Part shown: piece after piece, positions 51,106 to 60,661 of the stretch
Layout: the number at the start of each line of letters is the position of its first letter
Numbering within the stretch: position 1 is the stretch's first letter
Notes under the pieces: generated by a model
Database searches by the model: none
Told to the model about the DNA's origin: nothing
Seen by the model: only the letters and a program-made list of their open reading frames with translations
Program-made: the position numbers and the translations under genes
DNA from: Geomonas agri
GTDB taxonomy: Bacteria; Desulfobacterota; Desulfuromonadia; Geobacterales; Geobacteraceae
DNA length: 64,000 nucleotides
Direction: 5' to 3'
Assembly (NCBI RefSeq): GCF_020179605.1
Contig: NZ_JAINZO010000002.1
Location: 124,001-188,000, forward strand

Positions 51106-51393
51106 CTACTTTTTCTTTTCCTTCTTCTCCGGCTTGGCAGCGCCGTCCTTAGCCTCGATGCTGGCTGCTTTCATGCTATACATGATGGTTACTTTGCTGC
51201 CGACTTTTACATCGCCGGTAACCTTGGTCTCCTTGTCCTTCGCGATCTGCCACTTCTCGCTGCCCTTCTGGACTACGATCATGTCATCCTTGACTTCGAG
51301 GACCGGACCGGTCACCTGGTAAGTCTTGGGAGCTGCATAGACGGTGCTCGCGGCAAGCAAAGTGATTCCCGTTAACGCTGCTATCAGTTTCAT
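51106..51393 (-). CDS. Small periplasmic protein, OB-like, 95 aa
   Basis: Signal peptide MKLIAALTGITLLAASTVYA; a compact beta-rich core (KTYQVTGPVLEVKDDMIVVQ, KVTGDVKVGSKVTIMYSMKA) like small DUF5666-type OB folds; a Lys-rich tail (KPEKKEKKK). GGAGG site before the ATG. Function unknown. Confidence 0.78.
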   Translation of the reverse strand: MKLIAALTGITLLAASTVYAAPKTYQVTGPVLEVKDDMIVVQKGSEKWQIAKDKETKVTGDVKVGSKVTIMYSMKAASIEAKDGAAKPEKKEKKK

Positions 51394-51509
51394 CCTCTTT
51401 CCTCCTTAAGATTTGTGAGTGCTGAACGGTAAATTCATAACAGCTTACTTGCGCAAGTCAAACCGCGGCGGCGGATGGCGCTGGTCATGCCCGCTGATCA
51501 ATCCGCCCA

Positions 51510-52334
51510 TCAACAGGCAAACTGTTTCTGCAGCATCACCGTCTGTACCGGCATCGGCGCCGGGAAACCAGCGGCAGCGAGACTCTCGCGGATCACCTTG
51601 TTGCCATCGAAGTACACCTGCCAATAATGATCATTGTGACAGAAAGGACGCACGGCCAGCACCGGCCCGAGCGCGGTGAACTCCAGTATCTCCACCTGCA
51701 CCTGGGGATCGGGCAGGACGTTGGTAACTTGCGCGAGTTTCTCCCGCAAAAGCAACATGGCGGCGACGTGATCGGCCTCGCCGGAGAGTTGGCACTTCAT
51801 TTCGACCCGCCGGAACGCGTTGAGCGAAAAGTTCTGAATGGTATCTCCGAAAATCTTGTTGTTACCGACCATGGTCAGGACGTTGTCCGGCGTGTTGATC
51901 GAGGTGATGAACAGCCCGATCTCCTTGATAGTCCCGGTCACCCCTGCGGCGGTGACGAAATCGCCGACCTTGAACGGATGCAGCACGATGAGAAAGATCC
52001 CCGCGGCGAGGTTCGCGAGCAGGCCGCCCCAGGCGGCGCCTATCGCGATGCCGACACCGGCGACCAAAGCGGCAAACGTTGTGGTCTGAATGCCGCAGTA
52101 GCCAAGGATGGCGACCACCAACACGATATTGAGGGTGACGGAAACGAAGTTGCCGATGTAACGCATCAGGGTTGGGTCGACCTTCTGTCTCTCCAGTACC
52201 CCCTGCAGCATGCGCCCGACCAAACCGATGAGCCAGCGCCCCACAAGCCAGAACAGGATTACTGCGACAAGTTTGGTACCGTACTCAGTGGCATACGTTA
52301 CGGCGAGTTGCTGATACTGCCCCATATTGTCCAT
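51510..52334 (-). CDS. Mechanosensitive channel, MscS family
   Basis: Small-conductance osmotic safety valve of 274 aa. Three N-terminal TM helices; the pore helix reads ALVAGVGIAIGAAWGGLLAN, then AAGIFLIVLHPFKVGDFV and GTIKEIGLFITSINTPDNVL of the MscS beta domain, followed by the C-terminal alpha/beta domain. Length and layout are those of E. coli MscS. GGAGGGAAC site before the ATG. Confidence 0.94.
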   Translation of the reverse strand: MDNMGQYQQLAVTYATEYGTKLVAVILFWLVGRWLIGLVGRMLQGVLERQKVDPTLMRYIGNFVSVTLNIVLVVAILGYCGIQTTTFAALVAGVGIAIGAAWGGLLANLAAGIFLIVLHPFKVGDFVTAAGVTGTIKEIGLFITSINTPDNVLTMVGNNKIFGDTIQNFSLNAFRRVEMKCQLSGEADHVAAMLLLREKLAQVTNVLPDPQVQVEILEFTALGPVLAVRPFCHNDHYWQVYFDGNKVIRESLAAAGFPAPMPVQTVMLQKQFAC

Positions 52335-52730
52335 GTTCCCTCCTTAAAGCTGCGATTGTCTCGCTTGTTGAGCAGTGCTCCCTGTAACTGCTTGAAAAAC
52401 ATGTCCAGTGTACACTCATCGTCCCTCTTTACAATCTAACAGGATCACTACCATCACTTATGCCATCAGAAAGGCCCGCTATGAGGACGTGCCTTTTCTC
52501 TGTGATAGAGCAAATGTAAAAGAAGGGGCACCGTTCGCACGGTGCCCCTTCTGATTATCCCTGGTTGCTGCGGCGCATTGACTCAGCGGAGAAGTTCACA
52601 TATGAGCTACCGTCTTTACCTCATTTGCGGTAGACACTGAAGCAAATAAGGTATTCCGGAGCCGGTGCCTAAGGGGCTCAACCATAGTCGGTGCTAGTAA
52701 AATCGGGCTCTTAGCATTTTTTTGAAAAGC
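52335..52730. other. Intergenic region without a gene; contains a GGGGCACC hairpin
   Basis: A strong stem AGAAGGGGCACCG...CGGTGCCCCTTCT lies at 52521-52552 but lacks a clear T-run on either side. No credible reading frame. Confidence 0.6.
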
Positions 52731-52746
52731 TGGCACGACTGATGCT
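52731..52746 (+). promoter_or_regulatory. Candidate sigma-54 promoter
   Basis: TGGCACGACTGATGCT: GG at 52732-52733 and GC at 52744-52745 with exactly 10 bases between, matching -24/-12 spacing, ~45 bases before the ATG of the Lys/Ala-rich protein gene. The -12 box (ATGCT) is not ideal. Confidence 0.45.
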
Positions 52747-52789
52747 CTATGAAGGGCAGAAGTTCAAATTCATACTAGGAGATTTTCAC

Positions 52790-53020
52790 ATGAAAAAGAT
52801 CGTTTCTTCCGTAGTTGCTGCTCTCGTTGCTGTTGCTTTCGCTGGTGTTGTTTTCGCTGCTGACGCTGCTCCGGCTGCTGCTCCGGCTGCTGAAGTTAAG
52901 AAAGAAGAAAAAGCTCCGGTGAAAAAAGCTGCTAAGAAGAAAAAAGCAAAGAAAGCTGCTAAGAAAGCCGAGAAGAAAGAAGCAGCTCCGGCTGCTGAAG
53001 CTGCTCCGGCTGCGAAGTAA
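52790..53020 (+). CDS. Exported Lys/Ala-rich low-complexity protein, 76 aa
   Basis: Signal peptide MKKIVSSVVAALVAVAFAGV followed by Ala/Pro blocks (ADAAPAAAPAAEV) and Lys/Ala repeats (PVKKAAKKKKAKKAAKKAEK), like a histone H1 tail but with an export signal. Codon use is strongly biased to GCT, CGG-poor and AAA/AAG, unlike the neighbours, consistent with high expression. TAGGAG site; terminator directly after. The polycationic mature protein would bind envelope polyanions; this is inference. Confidence 0.8.
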   Translation: MKKIVSSVVAALVAVAFAGVVFAADAAPAAAPAAEVKKEEKAPVKKAAKKKKAKKAAKKAEKKEAAPAAEAAPAAK

Positions 53021-53042
53021 TCCACTTTTCACCTGTAGCATC

Positions 53043-53079
53043 AAAAGCCGCCCGTTGGTCGACATCGGGCGGCTTTTTT
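53043..53079 (+). terminator. Intrinsic terminator
   Basis: AAAAGCCGCCCG...CGGGCGGCTTTTTT after the Lys/Ala-rich gene. Confidence 0.9.
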
Positions 53080-53137
53080 AGTATCACACCGTAGAGTAGC
53101 GACTCGCCCCACTTCGCGGGCAACTCAGGGGTGTTCC

Positions 53138-53467
53138 ATGCGTAAGGTCCTCAACACCGGGCAGGGATGGGTAACGACAGGATATATAGCAGTCGTGGCG
53201 CTCGGGTATGTCGACTACCTTACCGGCGATTATTCTCTGCTGCTTTTCTACCTCGCCCCGGTATCCCTCGTTTCCTGGCAGGGAGGGGCACGCGGAGCAA
53301 TCCTGGTCTCACTGTTTGCCGGCCTGGCGCGCTACCTGTCCGATTACTACAGCCACTCGGCCTTGACCTTCAAGTCCTTGCAGTCCTTGGAAGACACGGC
53401 CCTCATCGTCGCGGTTGCTTTTCTGGTCCTCGTGATGAAAAAGATGATGACTGAGAGTCGGGTCTGA
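53138..53467 (+). CDS. Small membrane protein, 109 aa, sensor-N-terminus-like
   Basis: Three hydrophobic helices (YIAVVALGYVDYLTGDYSLL, LLFYLAPVSLVSWQGGARGA, TALIVAVAFLVLVMKKMM). The Y..D..TG....L.FYL.P motif is common in the N-terminal membrane part of GGDEF and histidine-kinase sensors, but here it stands alone and ends after the third helix. It could be a free sensor module or a truncated sensor. Its stop is one base from the convergent glycerate kinase gene. Confidence 0.75.
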   Translation: MRKVLNTGQGWVTTGYIAVVALGYVDYLTGDYSLLLFYLAPVSLVSWQGGARGAILVSLFAGLARYLSDYYSHSALTFKSLQSLEDTALIVAVAFLVLVMKKMMTESRV

Positions 53468-54730
53468 TCAGCCGGCGATGAGAATAGCCCTGAAATCGTT
53501 CACGTTGGTGAGTGTAGGGCCGGTCACCAGCGTTTCCCCCAAGGCCGCGAAGAAGCCGTGCCCGTCGTTGTCATCGAGGCTTTGCCTGGGGTTGATCCCC
53601 ATCCCCCAGGCCCGCAGCAAAAGTTCCGGGCTCACGAAGCCTCCTGCTATCTCTGCCTGGCCATCCACCCCGTCAGTATCACCCGCCACCGCGTAAATTC
53701 CCTTTTCACCCTGCAGCGCCAGTGCGAGCGCCAGTAGGAATTCCACGTTGGGGCCGCCACGTCCGCCCCCCCGCACCGTTACCGTGGTCTCCCCTCCCGA
53801 CAACAGGACGCAGGGGGCGGCAAAAGGTTGACCGCGCCGTGCCACTTGCAAGGCCAGCGCCGCCAGGACCTTGCCCACCTCTCTCGATTCACCCTCCATG
53901 CGATCGCTCAGGATGTGCGCGGCGACGCCGTTACGCTGTGCTACCTGCGCCGCGGCTTCCAGCGCCGCCTGGGGGGTGGCGATCAGGCGAAACTGCGCAT
54001 GAACCAGGCGCGGGTCGTCCGGCGGCACCGATTCGCCCCGACCGGATTCGAGACACTCACGCAACGACTCGGGCAGTGCGATACGGTAGCGGTCGATGAT
54101 GGCAAGCGCATCGGCACAGGTGGTGACATCGCCGACGGTGGGACCGGAAGCGATGTCGACAGGGTCGTCACCGGGAACATCGGAAATAGCGAGGGTGAGC
54201 ACGCGGGCGGGGTGGCATGCGGCGGCAAGCCTCCCTCCTTTGATGGCGGAGAGATGGCGGCGCACGCAGTTGATCTCGGAGATGACGGCTCCGCAGCGCA
54301 ACAGCTCCCGGCTGAGCTCCTGCTTTTGCGCAAGGGTTACCCCGGGCAGGGGAAGGGGCAACAAGGCAGAACCACCGCCGGAGATCAGGCAGACGACCAG
54401 GTCGTCGGCGCTGAGTCCATGCACCAGTTCGAGCATCCTTGCCGCGGCATCGCATCCCGCCTGGTCCGGGACCGGATGTGACGCGCCCACCACCTCGATG
54501 CGCCGGCAGGGGACTTGGTAGCCGTAGCGGGTCACCACGAGCCCGGCGGCGATCTCCCCTTCCCAAGCGTCCTCGAAGGCGCGCGCCATGGCTGCCGACG
54601 CCTTCCCCGCTCCGACGACGATCACCCGTCCCTTGGGGGGCGCCGGGAGGTGACGCGCCAGGCAGGACTCCGGACGCGCCGACAAAACGGCGGCTTCAAA
54701 CATCTGCTGCAATAGTTGGCGCGGCTCCAT
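53468..54730 (-). CDS. Glycerate 2-kinase, MOFRL family
   Basis: Phosphorylates D-glycerate to 2-phosphoglycerate (GckA/TtuD type, formerly annotated as hydroxypyruvate reductase). DUF4147-type N-domain with VVGAGKASAAMARAFE, LISGGGSALLPLPLPG and ISDVPGDDPVDIASGPT; C-terminal MOFRL domain with LLSGGETTVTVRGGGRGGPN and AGDTDGVDG. 420 aa from the ATG at 54730 (GGGAG site); an in-frame extension upstream is not supported. Feeds serine or glyoxylate carbon to glycolysis. Confidence 0.93.
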   Translation of the reverse strand: MEPRQLLQQMFEAAVLSARPESCLARHLPAPPKGRVIVVGAGKASAAMARAFEDAWEGEIAAGLVVTRYGYQVPCRRIEVVGASHPVPDQAGCDAAARMLELVHGLSADDLVVCLISGGGSALLPLPLPGVTLAQKQELSRELLRCGAVISEINCVRRHLSAIKGGRLAAACHPARVLTLAISDVPGDDPVDIASGPTVGDVTTCADALAIIDRYRIALPESLRECLESGRGESVPPDDPRLVHAQFRLIATPQAALEAAAQVAQRNGVAAHILSDRMEGESREVGKVLAALALQVARRGQPFAAPCVLLSGGETTVTVRGGGRGGPNVEFLLALALALQGEKGIYAVAGDTDGVDGQAEIAGGFVSPELLLRAWGMGINPRQSLDDNDGHGFFAALGETLVTGPTLTNVNDFRAILIAG

Positions 54731-54806
54731 GGTTTCTCCCATGCGGTGTAAGGTCCCCGATTGATACACCATCGAGATGCTGCTGCGCAACGGGGAAAAT
54801 CATCCA

Positions 54807-54843
54807 AAACAACAAGGGCCCGCAGGGTTTCCCCCACGGGCCC
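54807..54843 (-). terminator. Terminator of the zinc-ribbon gene
   Basis: Minus strand CGGGCCC...GGGCCCG... closing GGGCCC TTGTTGTTTT, between the zinc-ribbon gene and glycerate kinase. Confidence 0.7.
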
Positions 54844-54868
54844 GGTACCACCATGGCTGCTGCACCGG

Positions 54869-55267
54869 CTAGTACTGCTCCCGCTTGATCCAGCCGTACT
54901 TCTCCCCCGCATAGAAGTGGCCGTGGCAGGAATACGGCCCGTTACTATAGATGTCCACGACCAGCACCTCGCCGCACACCGGGCAGGGCGCAGTCGGTCG
55001 TTCCCTCTTCCGCGCCTCCACTCTCAAGTCTTCGAGCTGGCTCTCCAGCATCTCGATGCGCGCTACCAGCTCGCGATCCAGGAGATGCTCGAGGCAGCCA
55101 TGCACACCGCATCTCTGCTCTCTGCCCTCCACCAACACCGGGTGCTGACATTCAGTGCAGCTGCAGTCGACCTGAAAATTGCCACACAGCGGGCAGCGGT
55201 TCTCTTTGATTTCCGGGAGTGCGAAACACCCCGGAGGATAGATGTAGCTCAGAATCGATCTGGTCAT
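54869..55267 (-). CDS. Zinc-ribbon / Cys-rich protein, 132 aa
   Basis: Three Cys clusters: NRCPLCGNFQVDCSCTEC near residue 25, RCGVHGC near residue 52, and PCPVCGEVLVVDIYSNGPYS followed by CHGHF near residue 95. A charged helix separates the second and third (ELVARIEMLESQLEDLRVEA). Several structural zinc sites are expected. No enzyme motif is visible. The ATG at 55267 follows GTGGAGGAAG. Confidence 0.75.
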   Translation of the reverse strand: MTRSILSYIYPPGCFALPEIKENRCPLCGNFQVDCSCTECQHPVLVEGREQRCGVHGCLEHLLDRELVARIEMLESQLEDLRVEARKRERPTAPCPVCGEVLVVDIYSNGPYSCHGHFYAGEKYGWIKREQY

Positions 55268-55433
55268 GTCTCTTCCTCCACTGGCAGCCAGTCGCTGCAC
55301 TTCCTGCTGGCGTGTATAGACCCGGATACAGGACAATGGTTAAAATCGTGCCATAAAAATTTCATAATGCAAAATTTCACCGGCACCTGCCGCTCCACAA
55401 TATCACCTCCCCATCTGCAGGTTCCTGTGCGCG

Positions 55434-55581
55434 CTGGCGCAACGAACTACCCGGGCCACCAGGGAGACCGGCGAGATGTTCAAGGCGATCCAGAGCGAGA
55501 CCAGGGGCGCCGAGTGCGGCAGCGCAGGTGCACACCAACTCCGGGGAATTGCAGCAGGTGGTGCAGCAGGTCCGGCTTTAA
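55434..55581 (+). pseudogene. Relic of a chemoreceptor (MCP) C-terminus
   Basis: One frame reads LAQRTTRATRETGEMFKAIQ then SETRGA, and after a frame shift QVHTNSGELQQVVQQVRL followed by a stop. This is the C-terminal part of an MCP signalling domain, with the highly conserved tip deleted and the 5' end missing. It stands just upstream of an intact chemoreceptor locus. A hairpin (AGGAGCCGG...CGGCTCCT) follows. Confidence 0.75.
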
Positions 55582-55799
55582 CTGTCCCCAAAGGAGCCGG
55601 GTATTCACGGCTCCTCATTACACCACTCCTCTTAGTAACTACGTTATCGCAACAAGAACACCTTTTTGTCTTAGCGTATGCACTACTCTTCCAGCTTAAT
55701 CTTCAAGTTTCTTCAGAGTCCTGTCGAATAGAACCCAATGCGTCTACTTGACAGTCGTTGCTTTGTGTCATTTCAATCTGTGAGCAGGAGGAATTACCT

Positions 55800-56564
55800 A
55801 TGAGAGTAATACGTGTTGCGGCAGTTATTATCATGTCTTTACTGGCAGGGCTCGCGGCTCAGGCAGGCGCCGAGGAACTCAAGATCGGTGCGGGGGGTGC
55901 GCCCACCGAGAACATCCTGAAGCCGATCCGCGCCGCATTCGAACAGGCCACTGGCCTCAAGCTCTACATCGTCGCCTCCGGCCCCAAAAACGCTTTCCTG
56001 GACCTGCAGAAAGGGGAAGTGGACGCCGCCGCTGCGGGGCTTACCTACCAGGACTGGCTGGCTCTGATGAAGAAGGAAGGAGCCGAGGTGGGGCAGCCGA
56101 CTGCCTTTGCCCCGGTCGTCATCGGCAAGGACAAGATCAAGGTACTGGTACACAAGGAGAACAAGGTTAACCAGTTGAGCGCCGAGCAGCTGCAGGGGAT
56201 ATTCTCCGGAGCGATCGGATCCTGGAAGGAGTTGGGCGGTGAGGATGTGCCGATCCTGGTGGTGATCGGCAAGCTGACTCCCGGTACCAACAGCATGTTC
56301 TTCAAGAAGTTCATGGGGGACAAGGCGGTCGCCAAGGACGTCATCGACGCCACCACGGCCGAGGACGTCAGGCTCAACGTCGCCTCCAACCCCTCCGCCA
56401 TCGGCTTCGGCCCGCTGTCGCTGGTAGACGAGTCGGTCAAGGCGGTGCAGACGCCGGAACTGGCGCGCGACATCACCCTGCTCACCAAGGGAAAGCCCTC
56501 GGCCAAGGTCCAAAAGCTCCTCGACTTCATCAACGGCGAGGGGAAAAAGTACATCAAGCAGTAA
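55800..56564 (+). CDS. PstS-like substrate-binding protein 1
   Basis: Exported binding protein of 254 aa. Signal peptide (AAVIIMSLLAGLAAQAGAEE), then LKIGAGGAPTENILKPIRAA, a two-lobe periplasmic-binding fold, and NKVNQLSAEQLQGIFSGAIGSWKELGG, the motif typical of phosphate-type (PBP-like) binding proteins. No permease or ATPase genes are near. AGGAGGAA site before the ATG at 55800; a TTGACA box lies ~50 bases upstream. Ends ...GEGKKYIKQ, like its paralogue. Confidence 0.88.
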   Translation: MRVIRVAAVIIMSLLAGLAAQAGAEELKIGAGGAPTENILKPIRAAFEQATGLKLYIVASGPKNAFLDLQKGEVDAAAAGLTYQDWLALMKKEGAEVGQPTAFAPVVIGKDKIKVLVHKENKVNQLSAEQLQGIFSGAIGSWKELGGEDVPILVVIGKLTPGTNSMFFKKFMGDKAVAKDVIDATTAEDVRLNVASNPSAIGFGPLSLVDESVKAVQTPELARDITLLTKGKPSAKVQKLLDFINGEGKKYIKQ

Positions 56565-56643
56565 CGACCTAACGACGCCTGTCGTTCGGAGCAACTTTTC
56601 CCGTCTCGTCAAGAGACCTACCAAACCAGGAGGGTACGCAGTT

Positions 56644-57402
56644 ATGAAAAGAGGGATGATCTGTCTGGCACTCGTTGCATCGATGGTCTTCGGCAGCACC
56701 GCCATGGGCGAAGAGATCAAGGCGGGAGGGGGCGGCGCTCCCATCGACGGCTATCTGAAACCGGTGAAGGAACCTTTCGAGAAGAGCACCGGCATCAATG
56801 TAAACCTCAACTTCAGCAGCGCCACCCTCGCCTTTAAGCAGCTGATGGCAGGAGAGCTCGACGTTTCCGCTGCGGGTCTCGCCTTTGCCGACCTCGTCAA
56901 GACCGCGAAGAAGGAGAACATCGAGGTCGCCGACCCGTCCGCCTACGTCGCCACCGAGATCGGCGCCAGCAAGATCTACACGGTCAGCCACAAGGACAAC
57001 CCCGTCACCGCACTCACCATGGACCAGCTGAAAGGGATCTTCACCGGCAAGATCACCAACTGGAAAGAGGTAGGTGGCAACGACGCCCCGATCCTGATCG
57101 TCCTGTCCTCGATCAATCCCGCCACCAACGCCGCCTTTAAGAAGCTCGCCCTGGGCGACGCACCCTTTGCGACCGACGTGGTCGATGCGGGCAGGTTCGA
57201 GGACGTGCGTGAAAAGGTCGCCGCCAACCCGGAGGCGATCGCATTCGGTCCGATCACCATGCTGGACGCCACCATCAAGACCGTGAAGACCCCTGACGTG
57301 GCGCGGCCGGTCATCGTGATCACCAAGGGTGCGCCCTCGCCCAAGGTGCAGAAGCTGATCTCCTTTATCAAGGGAGAGGGACAACAATACATCAAGCAGT
57401 AA
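56644..57402 (+). CDS. PstS-like substrate-binding protein 2
   Basis: Paralogue of the preceding gene (252 aa): signal peptide, [40 protein letters not shown] and the same GEGQQYIKQ ending. The shared AGGGGAP segment after the signal peptide would form the oxyanion-binding loop. AGGAGG site. It lies 79 bases after copy 1 and 43 bases before the chemoreceptor gene, so all three are likely one operon. Confidence 0.88.
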   Translation: MKRGMICLALVASMVFGSTAMGEEIKAGGGGAPIDGYLKPVKEPFEKSTGINVNLNFSSATLAFKQLMAGELDVSAAGLAFADLVKTAKKENIEVADPSAYVATEIGASKIYTVSHKDNPVTALTMDQLKGIFTGKITNWKEVGGNDAPILIVLSSINPATNAAFKKLALGDAPFATDVVDAGRFEDVREKVAANPEAIAFGPITMLDATIKTVKTPDVARPVIVITKGAPSPKVQKLISFIKGEGQQYIKQ

Positions 57403-57445
57403 CCCGACCACCGTTTCCCCAGCGCCCGCAGACCGGAGTAGATGC

Positions 57446-59902
57446 ATGAGCATGACTATCAAGACCAAACTCACCCTGAACGTAGTCACCGTAATCCTGA
57501 TCGTTGCCGGAGTCGCCATCGCCAGCATCGTCGGCATGCGCTTTGTCGACAGCAAACTCCAGGATCTCACCCAGCGCAGCACCCCCTTCCAGATGAGGAC
57601 GGTGGAGTTCCAGCGCGAAATCCAGGAGGCAACGGCCGACCTGATCAAGGCCAGCGCCTCCCGAACCCGCACCGAGTTCGAGACCGGCAAGACTGAGGCG
57701 GAAAAGTCGCTGGCCCTGGTGGACAAGGGCCAGGGCGCGCTACAGGCGCTCTCGGGTGACGCGAAGATCGAGGCGCACCAGGCGCTGACCAGCATCGCGG
57801 GCGAGATCTTCACGGTCACCAAGGGGAAGCTGCAGGCCGAAGAGGACGCGGCCGCGGCCAACAAGGCCATCACGGAGCGGATGCGCGAGGCGACCACGCG
57901 CCTCAGGGAACTGGACGCCAAGATCAAGGGGCTGCAGGCGTCCAGCTCCACCTCCTACAGCAGGTCGGTGACCGAAACCAAGGGGGTCTCGGACCGGGTG
58001 CGCAACGTCGAGGCGCTCAAACTGACCCTGAAGGACTTCCACCTGGGCCTGCTGGAGGTAAGCAAGGCCCAGGGGAAGAAGGCGGTCCTCATCTCGCTGG
58101 CCAAGTGCAACTCCGCCATGAACAAGGCGCTGCAAAACGAGTTGGCTAAAAGCTCCAGCAGCATCTCTGCCGACCTCAAGTACCTGAACAGCAAAATCGC
58201 CCCCTTCGGCAAGGCGCAAGGGGCGACACTCGAGCCGGGGGTGACCGATACCTCGGCGCGCGACCAGCTCTTCTCCGAACTCACCCAGAAGATGAACGCA
58301 GTCAACCTGGTGCTGGAGCAGGAGGCGGCCATGGCCGCCGACACCCTCTCCTCGGAAAGCCGCAAGCAGTCCTCTTACTTCAACAACTCCACCGTGGCTA
58401 CCGGTGCCATGGCCAGCAATTCCGAGCTCCTCTCGCTCGGGCTCAAGGTGGACGGGCTCGCCTCACGGCTCTTCACCGCAGGGAGCGTGAAGGACGTCGA
58501 CGCCATCGAGGCGGAGCTGAACGGGATCTTCGGCCGCATCGCCCAGGTGGACGCCCAACTCGCCCAGGCACTGGCCAAGCTCAACGCGCGCGGCGAAGCC
58601 GCCCTGCTGCACCAGGCGGAGGGTGGGCTCTCCACCATCAAGGGGTTGCTCTTCGTCAAGGACGGCGTGCTCTCCAAGATCCGCAACCGGCTCGACATGG
58701 AGGCCAAGGCGGCTACCGCCATGGGCAAGCTGCGCGAGATCGTCAAGCAGCAGGCGGAGAGCGGGCAGAAAACGGTGAGCATCGCCCAAGTGGACCAGGA
58801 GAAAGCGATCACCTCCGTGAACAAGATGGTGCGCTTCTCCACGCTGCTCATCGCGGCCATCAGCCTCGGCGCCGTGCTCTTCGGCATCATCTTCGGCATC
58901 TGGGTCTACCGCTCCATCTCCGCACCCCTCGCCCAGCTCCTTTCAGTGTCGCAGGCGGTGGCCAAGGGGGATCTCGCGGTACAGATCGACAGCAAGAGCG
59001 GCGACGAGGTGGGCAAGGTGCAGCTGGCCATGGGGGAAATGGTCAACAACCTGAGGGGCATGGTGGGCAAGATCAAGGACGCCACCCAGAGCCTCGCCAG
59101 CAGTTCCGAGGAACTCTCGGCAACGGCGGTGGCCCTTGAGCAGGGGGCCGAAGAGCAGACCTCCCGCATCGACCAGTCCGCGACCGCCATGACCGAGATG
59201 ACCCAGACCACCATCGAGGTGGCACGCAACTCCAGCGACACCTCGGATGCGGCCACCAAGATGAAGGGGATTGCAGAACGCGGCAAGCAGGCGATGACGG
59301 AAACGGCCCGGGAGCTGGACCGCTTCGCCGAGTCGGTGCAGCAGGCGGCCCAAAAGGTGGAGTCGCTGGGCAAACAGTCCGAGGAGATCTCCGACGTGGT
59401 CACCCTGATCAATGACATCGCCAACCAGACCAACCTCCTGGCCCTGAACGCAGCCATCGAGGCGGCGCGCGCCGGCGAGCAGGGGCGCGGTTTCGCCGTG
59501 GTCGCCGACAACGTGCGGGAGCTGGCCGAGCGGACCGGCACCGCGACCCAGGAGATCGCGCAGACCGTCAAAACCATGCAGAACAGCGTCCGCTCCTCGG
59601 TCGACTACATGCAGGAAGAAAGGGAGTCGGTGCAGAAGGTCCAGGGGCAGGTACAGCAGACCCTGGTGGCCATCGGCGAAATCGTGAGCTACGTCGAACA
59701 GGTGGCGGACATGGTGCAAAGGATCGCGGTGGCCGCCGAGGAACAGTCCTCCACCAGCAGCGAAGTCTCGCAGAACATGGAGGGGGTGCACGAGATAGCG
59801 AAAGAGCTCAGAAGCTCCTTCACCGACATCAGGCACTCCTCGGGGAGCCTGTCCCAGCTGGCCACCGAGTTGAACGGCATGGTGGGGTGGTTCAGGGTGT
59901 AG
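57446..59902 (+). CDS. Methyl-accepting chemotaxis protein with long periplasmic sensor, 818 aa
   Basis: TM1 at ~12-32 ([18 protein letters not shown]), a ~425-residue helical periplasmic region, TM2 at ~459-483 ([20 protein letters not shown]), HAMP, and a full signalling domain with the tip [20 protein letters not shown]. No CheR-binding pentapeptide at the C-terminus. The periplasmic part is about twice the usual size and mostly helical, as in double four-helix-bundle sensors able to dock binding proteins. The two upstream binding proteins are natural candidates for its ligands. Confidence 0.93.
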   Translation: MSMTIKTKLTLNVVTVILIVAGVAIASIVGMRFVDSKLQDLTQRSTPFQMRTVEFQREIQEATADLIKASASRTRTEFETGKTEAEKSLALVDKGQGALQALSGDAKIEAHQALTSIAGEIFTVTKGKLQAEEDAAAANKAITERMREATTRLRELDAKIKGLQASSSTSYSRSVTETKGVSDRVRNVEALKLTLKDFHLGLLEVSKAQGKKAVLISLAKCNSAMNKALQNELAKSSSSISADLKYLNSKIAPFGKAQGATLEPGVTDTSARDQLFSELTQKMNAVNLVLEQEAAMAADTLSSESRKQSSYFNNSTVATGAMASNSELLSLGLKVDGLASRLFTAGSVKDVDAIEAELNGIFGRIAQVDAQLAQALAKLNARGEAALLHQAEGGLSTIKGLLFVKDGVLSKIRNRLDMEAKAATAMGKLREIVKQQAESGQKTVSIAQVDQEKAITSVNKMVRFSTLLIAAISLGAVLFGIIFGIWVYRSISAPLAQLLSVSQAVAKGDLAVQIDSKSGDEVGKVQLAMGEMVNNLRGMVGKIKDATQSLASSSEELSATAVALEQGAEEQTSRIDQSATAMTEMTQTTIEVARNSSDTSDAATKMKGIAERGKQAMTETARELDRFAESVQQAAQKVESLGKQSEEISDVVTLINDIANQTNLLALNAAIEAARAGEQGRGFAVVADNVRELAERTGTATQEIAQTVKTMQNSVRSSVDYMQEERESVQKVQGQVQQTLVAIGEIVSYVEQVADMVQRIAVAAEEQSSTSSEVSQNMEGVHEIAKELRSSFTDIRHSSGSLSQLATELNGMVGWFRV

Positions 59903-59986
59903 ACGCTGTTGTTTATTATAGTTATCGCGTCCGGCTCTCCAATGATATATACTCTTGCGGGTATTTCATGAGCAGTGGAGAGTCGG

Positions 59987-60661
59987 ATGCGCATCCTGAT
60001 CATCGAAGACGAGCACAAGGCCGCCAACTACCTGAAAAAGGGGCTCACCGAGAACGGCTTCAGCGTCGACATCGCCAACGACGGCGAGGATGGCCTGCAC
60101 CTGGCCATGACCGAGCAGTACGACCTGATCATCCTCGACGTGATGCTCCCCATCAAGGGGGGATGGGCCATCATCCAGGAACTCAGGGAGGCGGGCAAGG
60201 ACGTCCCGGTGATCTTCCTGTCCGCGCGCGACGCGGTGCACGACCGGGTGCACGGCCTGGAACTTGGGGCCGACGATTACCTGGTGAAGCCCTACGCCTT
60301 CTCGGAACTGCTGGCGCGGATCAGGATCATCCTGCGCCGGCACCCGCTTCAGCAGGCCGAACTGCTCAAGTTGGCAGACCTGGAACTGGACCTGGTCCGG
60401 CACAAGGCCCGACGCGGCGGCCAGACCCTCGACCTGACCGTCAAGGAGTTCCAGCTGCTCGCGCTGATGCTCAGGCGCCGCGGCGAGGTCCTCTCCCGCA
60501 CCACCATCTCGGAGCAGGTCTGGGGGATCAACTTCGACAGCGACACCAACGTAGTGGACGTCGCCATCAGGAGGTTGAGGAAAAAGGTGGACGACCCGTT
60601 TACCCTGAAGCTCATCCACACCATCAGGGGGGTCGGCTATGTCATCGATGAAGTGGCCTGA
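59987..60661 (+). CDS. OmpR-family response regulator (heavy-metal type)
   Basis: 224 residues. Receiver domain with acidic pocket ([20 protein letters not shown]), phospho-acceptor Asp51 (LIILDVMLP) and conserved Lys ([10 protein letters not shown]). Winged-helix output domain with [20 protein letters not shown] and [17 protein letters not shown]. Most like CusR/CopR-type regulators. ATG 59987 chosen (GTGGAGAG site); overlaps the kinase gene by 23 bases. Confidence 0.93.
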   Translation: MRILIIEDEHKAANYLKKGLTENGFSVDIANDGEDGLHLAMTEQYDLIILDVMLPIKGGWAIIQELREAGKDVPVIFLSARDAVHDRVHGLELGADDYLVKPYAFSELLARIRIILRRHPLQQAELLKLADLELDLVRHKARRGGQTLDLTVKEFQLLALMLRRRGEVLSRTTISEQVWGINFDSDTNVVDVAIRRLRKKVDDPFTLKLIHTIRGVGYVIDEVA

